This document shows, piece after piece, positions 56,018 to 64,000 of a stretch of 64,000 nt of DNA (the stretch's first letter is position 1; each line of letters opens with the position of its first letter). The notes under the pieces were generated by a model, which was not told the DNA's origin, searched no databases, and worked only from the letters and a program-made list of their open reading frames with translations. Source of the DNA: Hyperoodon ampullatus (Eukaryota > Chordata > Mammalia > Artiodactyla > Ziphiidae); assembly GCA_949752795.1 (NCBI GenBank), contig OX457061.1:125012152-125076151 (forward strand). Direction: 5' to 3'. The position numbers and the translations under genes were made by a program.

Positions 56018-59000
56018 ATGTTAATAGAGACATACATATCAATAACTACCTTAAATGTAAATGGATTAAGTGCTCCAACCAAAAGACACAGACTGGCTGA
56101 ATGGATACAAAAACAAGACACCGGGCTTCCCTGGTGGCGCAGTGGTTGAGAGTCCGCCTGCTGATGCAGGGGACACGGGTTCGTGCCCCGGTCTGGGAAA
56201 ATCCCACATGCCGCGGAGCAGCTGGGCCCATGAGCCATGGCCATTGGGCCTGCGCGTCCGGAGCCTGTGCTCCGCAACGGGAGAGGCCACAACAGTGAGA
56301 GGCCCGCGTACTGCAAAAAAAAAAAAAACAAGACCCGTATATATGCTGTCGACAAGAGAACCACTTCATACCTAGGGACACATACAGACTGAAAGTGAGG
56401 GGATAGAAAAAGATATTCCATGCAAATGGAAATCAAAAGAAAGCTGGAGTAGCAATTCTCATATCAGACAAAATAGACTTTAAAATAAAGAGTACTACAA
56501 GAGACAAAGAAGGACACAACATAATGATGCAAGAAGGAGATATAACGATTGTAAATAATTATGCACGCAACATAGGAGCACCTCAATACATAAGGCAAAT
56601 ACTAACAGCCCTAAAAGGGGAAATCGACAGTAACACAAGCATAGTAGGGGACTTTAACACCCCACTTTCACCAATGGACAGATCATCCAAAATGAAAATA
56701 AATAAGGAAACACAAGCTTTAAATGACACATTAAACAAGATGGACTTCATTGATATTTATAGGACATTCCATCCAAAAACAACAGAATACACTTTCTTCT
56801 CAAGTGCTCATGAAACATTCTCCAGGATAGATCATATCTTGGGTCACAAATCAAGCCTTGCTAAATTTAAGAAAATTGAAATTATATCAAGTACCTTTTC
56901 TGACAACAACGTTATGAGACTAGATATCAATTACAGGATAAAAAGTGTAAAAAATACAAACACATGGAGGCTAAACAATATACTACTAAATAATGAAGAA
57001 ATCACTGAACAAATCAAAGAGAAAATCAAAAAATACCTAGAAAAAACTGACAATGAAAACACGATGACCCAAAACCTATGAGATGCAGAAAAAGCAGTTC
57101 TAAGACGGAAGTTGATAGCAATACAATCCTACCTCAAGAAACAAGAAACATCTCAAATAAACAACCTACCCTTATACCTAAAGCAGTTAGACAAAGAAGA
57201 ACAAACAAAACCCAAAGTTAGCAGAAGGAAAGAAATTATAAAAATCAGATCAGAAATAAATGAAAAAGAAAGGAAGGAAACAATAGCAAAGGTCAATAAA
57301 AATAAAAGCTGGTTCTTTGAGAAGATAAACAAAATAGATAAACCATTAGCCAAACTCATCAAGAAAAAAAGGGAGAAGACCCAAATCAATAAAATTAGAA
57401 ATGAAAAAGTAGAAGTAACAACTGACACGGCAGAAATACAAAGGATCATGAGAGACTACTACAAGCGACTATATGCCAATAAAATGGACAACCTAGAAGA
57501 AATGGACAAATTCTGAGAAAAGCACAACCTTCCCTCCCTGACCCAGGAAGTAGAAAATATAATCAGACCAATCAGAAGCACTGAAATTGAGACTATGATT
57601 AAATATCTTCCAACAAACAAAAGCTCAGGACCAGATGGCTTCACAGGCGACTTCCTTCAAACATTTAGAGAAGAGCTGACACCTATACTTCTCAAACTCT
57701 TCCAAAATATAGCAGAGGGAGGAACACTCCCAAACTCATTCTATGAGGCCACCATCACACTGATACCAAAAACAGACAAAGATGTCACAAAGAAAGAAAA
57801 CTACAGGCCAATACCACTGATGAACATAGATGCAAAAATCCTCAACAAAATACTAGCAAAGAGAAGCCAACAGCACATTAAAAGGATCATACACCATGAT
57901 CAAGTGGGGTTTATCCCAGGAATGCAAGAATTCTTCAATATATGCAAATCAATTAGTGTGATAAACCATATTAACAAATTGAAGGAGAAAAACCATATGA
58001 TCATCTCAAGAGATGCAGAGAAAGATTTCGACAAAATTCAACACCCATTTATGATAAAAACTCTCCAGAAAGTAGGCACAGAGGGAACCTACCTCAACAT
58101 AATAAAGTCTACATATGATAAACCCATAGCCAACATCATTCTCAGTGGTGAAAAACTGAAACCATTTCCACTAAGTTCAGGAACAAGACAAGGTTGTCCA
58201 CAATCACCACTATTATTCAACATAGTTTTGGAAGTTTTAGCCACAGCAATCACAAAAGAAGAAAATTAAAAGGAATCCAAATCGGAAAGAAGAAGCAAAG
58301 CTGTCACCGTGTGCAGCTGACATGATACCATACATAGAGAATCCTAAAGACTCTACCAGAAAACTACTACAAATAAACAATGAATTTGGTAAAGTAGCAG
58401 GATGCAAAATTAATGTGCAGAAATCTCTTGCATTCCTATACACTAATGATGAAAAATCTGAAAGAGAAATTAAGGAAACGCTGCCATTTACCACTGCAAC
58501 AAAAAGAATAAATTACCTACGAATAAACCTACCTAAGGAGACAAAAGACCTGTAGGCCGAAAACTATAAGACACTGATGAAAGAAATTAAAGATGATACA
58601 AACAGATGGAGAGATATACCATGTTCTTGGATTGGAAGAATCAACATTGTGAAAATAACTATATTACCCAAAGGAATCTACAGATTCAGTGCAATCCCTA
58701 ACAAACTACCAATGGCATTTTCCACAGAACTAGAACAAAAAAATTCACAATTTGTATGGAAACACAAAAGATCCCAGATAGCCAAAGCAATCTTGAGAAA
58801 GAAAAACAGAGCTGGAGGAATCAGGCTCCTGGACTTCAGACTATACTACAAAGCTACAGTAATCAAGACAGTATGGTACTGGAACAAAAACAGAAATATA
58901 GATCAATGGAACAGGATAGAAAGCCCAAGGTAAACCCACGCACATATGGTCACCTTATTTTTCATAAAGGAGGCAAGAATATACAATGGTGAAAAGACAG

Positions 59001-60036
59001 CCTCTTCAATAAGTGGTGCTGGGAAAACTAGACAGCTACATGTAAAGAATGTAATTAGAACACTCTCTAACACCATACACAAAAATAAACTCAAAATGGA
59101 TTAAAGACCAAAATGTAACACCAGACACTATGAAACTCTTAGAGGAAACATAGGCACAATACTCTATGACATAAATCACAGCAAGATCCTTTTTGACCCA
59201 CCTCCTAGAGAGATGGAAAGAAAAACAAAAATAAACAAATGGGACCTAATGAAGCTTAAAAGCTTTTTGAGCTTTTGCACAGCAAAGGAAACCATAAACA
59301 AGACGAAAAGGCAACCCTCAGAATGGGAGAAAATATTTGCAAATGACACAATTGACAAAGGATTAATCTCCAAAATTTACAAGCAGCGCATGCAGTCAAT
59401 ATTAAAAACACAAACAACCCAATCCAAAAATGGGCAGAAGACCTAAATACACATTTCTCCAAAGAAGATATACAGATTGCCAACAAACAAATGAAAGAAT
59501 GCTCAACATCATTAATCATTAGAGAAATGCAAATCAACACTGCAATGAGGGATCACCTCATACCAGTCAGAATGGCCATCATCCAAAAATCTACAAACAG
59601 TAAATGCCGGAGAGGGTGTGGAGAAAAGGGAACCCCCTTGCACTGTTGGTGAGAATGTAAATTGATACAGCCACTATGGAGAACAGTATGGAGGTTCCTT
59701 AAAAAACTAAAAATAGAACTACCATATGACCCAGCAATCCCACTACTGGGAATATACCCTGAGAAAACCATAATTCAAAAAGAGTCATGTGCCACAATGT
59801 TCACTTCAGCTCTCTTTACAATAGCCAGGACATGGAAGCAACCTAAGTGTCCATCAACAGATCAATGGATAAAGAAGATGTGACACATATATACAGTGGA
59901 ATATTACTCAGGCATACAAAGAAACGAAATTGAGTTATTTGTAGTGATGTGGATGGACCTAACATCTGTCATACAGAGTGAAGTAAGTCAGAAAGAGAAA
60001 ACAAATACCATATGCTAACACATATATATGGAGTCT
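56018..60036 (+). pseudogene. L1 ORF2, broken and split by a SINE, copy 2
   Basis: It opens MLIETYISITTLNVNGL at 56018. The endonuclease is cut by the SINE at 56120-56323. After it, the LQETH region reads RQENHF (Glu kept, Thr lost), then GDFNT and SRIDHILGHK. In-frame stops follow at 57079 (TGA) and 57514 (TGA), with a frameshift near 58262. The reverse transcriptase has SSGPDGF near 57625. Its FADD catalytic motif is changed to CAAD (58310-58321): the GAT codon of the first catalytic Asp is GCT at 58316-58318. A TGA ends the C-terminal frame at 59881. No enzyme can be made. Confidence 0.93.
56120..56323 (+). mobile_element. CHR-type SINE, short form, inside L1 ORF2
   Basis: Short-form SINE with A-box-like 'tggcgcagtgg', B-box-like 'ggttcgtgcc', body 'gcgcgtccggagcctgtgct' and an A tail. 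A duplication of L1 sequence (aaaaacaagac) lies at 56109-56119 and 56324-56334. It is therefore younger than L1 copy 2. Confidence 0.96.
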
Positions 60037-60408
60037 AAAAAAATAAAAAATTAAAAAAATAATGGTTCTGAAGAACCTAGGCTCAGGACAAGACTAAAGA
60101 CACAGATGTAGAGAATGGACTTGAGGACAGGGGGAGGGGGAAGGGTAAGCTGGGACGAAGTGAGAGAGTGGCATGGACATATATACACTACCAAATGTAA
60201 AATAGATAGCTAGTGGGAAGCAGTCACATAGAACAGGGAGATCAGCTCGGTGCTTTGTGACCACCTAAAGGGGTGGGATAGGGAGGGTGGGAGGGAGACA
60301 CAAGAGGGAGGGGATATGGGGACATATGTATATGTATAACTGATTCAGTTTGTTATAAAGCAGAAACTAACACACCATTGTAAAGCAATTATACTCCAAT
60401 AAAGATGT
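60037..60408 (+). promoter_or_regulatory. L1 3' UTR with G-rich tracts and AATAAA, copy 2
   Basis: G-rich tracts at about 60128-60145 and 60270-60300, then 'gcagaaactaacacaccatt' and the AATAAA of 'ccaataaagatg' near 60398. Same layout as copy 1. Confidence 0.7.
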
Positions 60409-60420
60409 TAAAAAAAGAAA

Positions 60421-61330
60421 CGAAAAGAATGGAGGCTTTGTGGATGTGACATCATAAAGTGGCACCACACTAAACAGCAAAAAAGCCTTAGAACAGCTGA
60501 ATCAAGTTTCAGGGGGTAGGGGATGTGCATCTATCATGAAACTGCATTTCCCTGAGAATGATTTATAAGATCCTTTCATTCCAAAACCTAAATGAAACTC
60601 TGCTTAAGAGAAAAATCAGGTTAGTAATATGTGTGTCAGTAGAGTGATTTTTTCCTAGCTTACTATCTATTGGCTCATGTTAATTTTATACTATTTCGTA
60701 GGTTATTTCTTCACTAAGTCTCAAAACTTTTAAGTCATAATGTCACACTACTACATCTTATTAAATTTCAAGAGGAGATACAAGAAGGTCCCTCCGTCGG
60801 TGTTTTACCCTTCTTCCTTGCAAATCCCTTACTTCTCTTTGCACTTATTAGCAAAATATTTTGATAGCTTACTCTAATTCAGAAATCCCTCTGATACCCT
60901 CCCTCTTCCTCCACCTTTTCTTTCTCAGCATCCCAAGACTTTACCCAGACATGCCAACCCTGGAAACCATCCAAAAGTGAGCATCAATGTGATTAAGTGC
61001 TTGGGAAATAGGATGTATAAAGAAAGATGAAAGGCACTGTTTTAGATAAAATAGAAAGCTGCTATCAGAATATACTCAGGAGCAGTTCTCCGGAGCAAGG
61101 TCTTGAATTTCAATGACACTTACTTAGGTTTACTTCAAAAAGAAAATGTAAGTGAAAATTCTAACAGCCCATCCTCCAGAATTCACTTGTCTGCCATTTT
61201 CAACTTTGCCCACACCCTTTATCACATCGCTGTATCACACCTTCCTCGGGCTACCTGTCACACACACAGACCCCTGGATGCTTCCGTTTTTGGTATTACA
61301 GCCCCAGAGACATCTATGTCGTCAAGGATT
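60421..61330. other. Unassigned interval
   Basis: No gene or nameable repeat. The 101-codon frame at 61103-61408 runs on into the MER5A-like element and has no domain. Confidence 0.4.
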
Positions 61331-61335
61331 TACCC

Positions 61336-61545
61336 TCTAGAACAGTGGTTGTCAATCGGAGGTGATTTTGCCATGTCTGGAGATAATTTTAGTTGCCGTT
61401 ACCAGTAGAGGGGATGCAAGTGGCATCCAGGGCGTAGAGGCCAAGAATGCTGCTAAACATGCGACAAAGTGTAGAAGAGTCCCAACCACACAGATGCGCC
61501 CAGTCCAAAGTGTCAGTAGTGCCCTGTTCCACAGGACTTGGCAGG
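61336..61545 (+). mobile_element. MER5A-like hAT DNA transposon relic
   Basis: 'cagtggttgtcaatcggagg', 'gattttgccatgtctggaga', 'gcatccagggcgtagaggcc', 'aagaatgctgctaaacatgc' and 'ccaaagtgtcagtagtgccc' follow the MER5A consensus in order. Non-autonomous, ancient, no coding capacity. Confidence 0.8.
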
Positions 61546-61965
61546 AGATGGAAGTCCTGGCTGTGTCCTAGGTCACCTAAGCAAGCTTCAGCTCTCAAGA
61601 TGGGGACGTACACCTGCCTCCTGATGGCGGTGAAAATGGGGGTGCCTAGATGGGGGCTTACCAGTCACTGAGACCGGTCCACCCAGGCCGCCCTCACACC
61701 GTTCTCTATGTAACAGCTCCTCTCGGGCAGGTGAGCACCCACCTGTGAACACAAAGGGATGTTGGAAACCAACACGCTCTGTTGATTCATTATAAGGTCA
61801 CCTTGCTCCTGATAACTAAAAGTAGAGTTAAAATACAAACTGAAAGCATTAATACTACTACAGCTTTTTTCAATGTATGAGGTATTTTCTCACATATTAT
61901 ATGATCTATTTTATCACAGAATTAGATGGAAATCTAAGCAATAATTTCCCTTATATACTTGAAAT
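61546..61965. other. Unassigned interval
   Basis: Nothing recognised. Confidence 0.4.
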
Positions 61966-61969
61966 CATT

Positions 61970-62255
61970 GATTTTTCTACCATTTAAAATACCATATGAT
62001 ATCACTTCTATGTGGAATCTAAAATAAGACACAAATGAACTTATCTGCAAAACAGAAACAGACTCACAGACATAGAGAACAGACTTGTGGTTTCCAAGGG
62101 GGGTGAGGGGTGAGGGAGGGAAGGATTGGCAGTTTGGGGTTAGCAGATGCAAACTATTATATACAGGATATAAACAACAAGGTCCTACTGTAGAGCACAG
62201 GGAACTATATTTAATATCCTGGGATAAACCATAATGGAAAAGAATACAAAAAAGA

Positions 62256-62287
<32 letters not shown>

Positions 62288-62365
62288 AACTGACTCATGT
62301 TGCTGTACAGCAGAAATTAACACTACATTGTAAATCAACTATACTTCAATAAGGTTAAAATAAAA
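61970..62365 (+). mobile_element. L1 3' end with (TA)n
   Basis: 'ataccatatgatatcacttc', 'agaaacagactcacagacat', 'gcagatgcaaactattatat', 'caacaaggtcctactgtaga', a (AT)n run at 62257-62282, 'ttgctgtacagcagaaatta' and 'acattgtaaatcaactatac', with an A-rich tail. Older L1 generation, 5'-truncated. Confidence 0.82.
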
Positions 62366-62479
62366 CGAGAATAAAAAAATAATAAAATAACATAAGTAAA
62401 TGTTTCTCTGCTGTGAGAATTAACCAAATTAATCAAACCCAAGGAAGGTGTCGTGAGAACCTCCAATTTGTAACCAGTC

Positions 62480-62690
62480 GGTCAGAAGCGCAGGTGACAA
62501 CCTGGACTTGTGACTGGCATCTGAAAAGGGGGCAGTCTTACACAGACCTTACTCTGTGTGAACTGAGGCCACTCCAGGTAGACAGACGGCGTTAGAATTG
62601 AATCACATTTGTAGGATACCCAGTCGGTGTCTGCTGAGTATCAGAGAATTGCTTGGTGTTGGGGAAAAAACATACATCAGAACTATCAAC
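62480..62690 (+). mobile_element. Possible old ERVL-type LTR fragment
   Basis: 'ccactccaggtagacagacg', 'ttagaattgaatcacatttg', 'taggatacccagtcggtgtc' and 'gaattgcttggtgttgggga' resemble an old mammalian LTR type. Family and edges uncertain. Confidence 0.4.
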
Positions 62691-63915
62691 TCACCACTTG
62701 CCTAAAAGCTCTCTGATAACAGGGGATTTTATTCCCTGGCATCTCCTGCAGGCACTTCCCAACCGCTCACTAAACTTGCGCAGAAACCCAGAAAGCCTGT
62801 AGGTCCAGGACAGGTGCGGTGTGGAGACACAACAGCCCTGAGGCAGAGTCCGCCACCCCTGGAGAGGGCGTGGGACTCCCTCCCCTCGTGGTCAGGACAC
62901 AAGGAAGTACATCTGTTGAGTGAGCTTCACCTCTTCTTACATAGAACCTCTCACCGGAAAGTATAACCAAAAAGTTAAATTACTGAAAAGAATGGACCCC
63001 AAAGGTTCTATTTTGTTAAGATTGGAAACAAAACCCACTTTCCTGGAACAATAAACACAGTAGACTTCTTTTCCACCTGTTTTAAGATGGAAATAGGATA
63101 AAAAATTTCACATGTGAGGTCCCCGTTGCCTTCCTGTCAAAGGTTCTTAATTTAATACAAATCCTTTACTGTCTGTATTCCACAATTTCCCTTGCATTCT
63201 TCCTGGACCCTGTAAGCTTAGAAAGGAACTCTTTTGCCTTCACGAGTTCAAACAAATGACTGGTATTTATAGTTTCTGTCTTTCTGTGACAATCTCTACT
63301 GGATTGCTAACTACACGGCGCCCCTCTGGTGCCTTTCCTGAGGGACAAGCACTTATATCAACAACAAGGCGAACAGCAGTAGCCACTCTGGGCTCTGCAG
63401 CGCAGATGCCGGGGCAAGAACATGGCTTGATTTGAACAGCACAGCAAAACTTTTGTGCCAGAAAAGCAGAGCCTGCAGCCACTGAAATAGATTGCCATAG
63501 AAACAGATATAAAAGTTTCAATAAAAAGTGCTCTAAAGACTCTTTACATGAAAAGGACATTATCTTATGGCTATAAATCTGGAAACATAAAGACTTGAAT
63601 TCATTTGCTTGATTTAAAGAAAAAATAAAAAACTCGTCCCCTCCAGGGGATTCCTCTACTATCATGATTGGTTTTGTACACCCCGCAGAGACCCAAGTCT
63701 TAGTTGGAAGAAAAAAATATGGCATTTCCTTTAGGACAGAGAAAGTGGAGCTTCCAAAACAAGCCTACCAGGAGCCAGAACATTCTGGAACGCTCCACGT
63801 TGCAGTCTTAAAAGGTTAGTTTGTTCGGTTAGGTAATTCCCAAAGGTCACTGTACTCATTTTAATGTTATATTTCCATACCAACTCGACTCACATAAACC
63901 ATTTTCTGGAAGGAA
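62691..63915. other. Single-copy interval, possible conserved element
   Basis: No gene recognised. 63300-63610 looks even and conserved-like. It contains 'attgccatagaaac' (63491-63504), close to the RFX X-box consensus. A 152-codon antisense frame (63267-63725) spans it without a domain. Confidence 0.35.
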
Positions 63916-63918
63916 GGC

Positions 63919-64000
63919 TGCTGTAGCCTGAAAATCATAAGTTGAAACCTAATCCCCAAATGTGATGGCATTTGGAGGTGGGGCCTTTAGGAGGTGATGA
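63919..64000 (+). mobile_element. MaLR-like LTR, cut by window edge
   Basis: 'gttgaaacctaatccccaaa', 'tgtgatggcatttggaggtg' and 'gggcctttaggaggtgatga' are the opening of an MLT1/MST-type LTR. It continues past the window. Confidence 0.75.

Larger units (their letters stand above)
52915..60410 (+). mobile_element. Near full-length L1, copy 2
   Basis: This element of about 7.5 kb (including a nested SINE of about 205 bp) has a start that aligns base for base with copy 1. The 5' UTR is 52915-55076, ORF1 55077-55961, ORF2 from 56018, with the 3' UTR ending in 'ccaataaagatgtt' near 60408. The probable duplication is aaaaaagaaa at 52902-52911 and 60411-60420 (10 perfect bases, then ata against cga), preceded by TT, which again gives TT/AAAA. 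In a 165-bp stretch of ORF2 compared by eye, copies 1 and 2 differ at about 15 positions. Both ORFs are dead. Confidence 0.96.

Noticed and set aside
63267..63725. 152-codon antisense frame near the window end
   Set aside because: No recognisable domain and no splice context; the DNA under it looks more like non-coding single-copy sequence.

Overview
The window is mammalian nuclear DNA, most likely from a cetacean (a toothed whale or dolphin fits best). The main evidence is repeated copies of the tRNA-derived CHR-type SINE, in a short form (about 215 bp) and a long form (about 300-340 bp). With them are two near full-length L1 elements whose 3' ends match the L1 lineage of whales and even-toed ungulates. 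I saw no ruminant BovB-type LINE. Species-level assignment is inference. I found no exon, tRNA, rRNA, CRISPR array or intact host protein-coding gene. The window reads as intergenic or deep-intronic DNA built from layers of retroelements.

Layout. 1-0.84 kb: old L1 3' ends. 1.26-2.95 kb: a young CHR SINE, a 5'-truncated L1 and an L2 relic. 3-9.5 kb: mostly unassigned AT-rich sequence with an antisense old L1 at 4.6-5.3 kb. 9.5-12.9 kb: an L1 with a perfect 16-bp target duplication and a SINE nested in it, then another SINE, an older L1 tail and a hAT-like relic. 15.9-17.15 kb: old L1 split by a MaLR-like solo LTR. 17.6-18.6 kb: two more LTR-like repeats. 18.66-19.2 kb: an L1 with an inverted 5' part (twin priming). 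20.2-22.6 kb: two SINEs, MIR and L1 tails. 23.76-24.24 kb: a long imperfect inverted repeat around AT-rich sequence. 24.51-31.57 kb: near full-length L1 copy 1. 31.7-38.4 kb: mostly unique DNA with L2, L1-tail, old-repeat and MIR relics. 38.4-46.3 kb: four CHR SINEs, a long antisense old L1 (40.4-42.8 kb) and a striking hairpin of about 150 bp at 44.07-44.21 kb. 46.3-52.9 kb: unique DNA with L1, L2 and MIR relics. 52.92-60.42 kb: near full-length L1 copy 2, split by a SINE. 60.4-64 kb: MER5A-like element, L1 tail and LTR-like relics, ending inside a MaLR-like LTR.

The two large L1s lie in the same orientation about 28 kb apart. Each has the usual plan: GC-rich 5' UTR, ORF1 (RNA-binding chaperone), ORF2 (endonuclease plus reverse transcriptase), G-rich 3' UTR and A-rich tail. 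Both are dead. Copy 1 has stops and frameshifts and an endonuclease catalytic Glu changed to Asp. Copy 2 has stops, a SINE in the endonuclease domain and a lost catalytic Asp in the reverse transcriptase. Cleavage sites of the TT/AAAA type and target duplications show that L1 machinery inserted most of the young elements here, SINEs included.

I found no convincing new biological system. The most unusual structures are the 44.07-44.21 kb hairpin, the 23.76-24.24 kb inverted repeat, a 46-codon ORF with a strong Kozak context at 33.44 kb, and an antisense open frame in the L1 copy 1 5' UTR.
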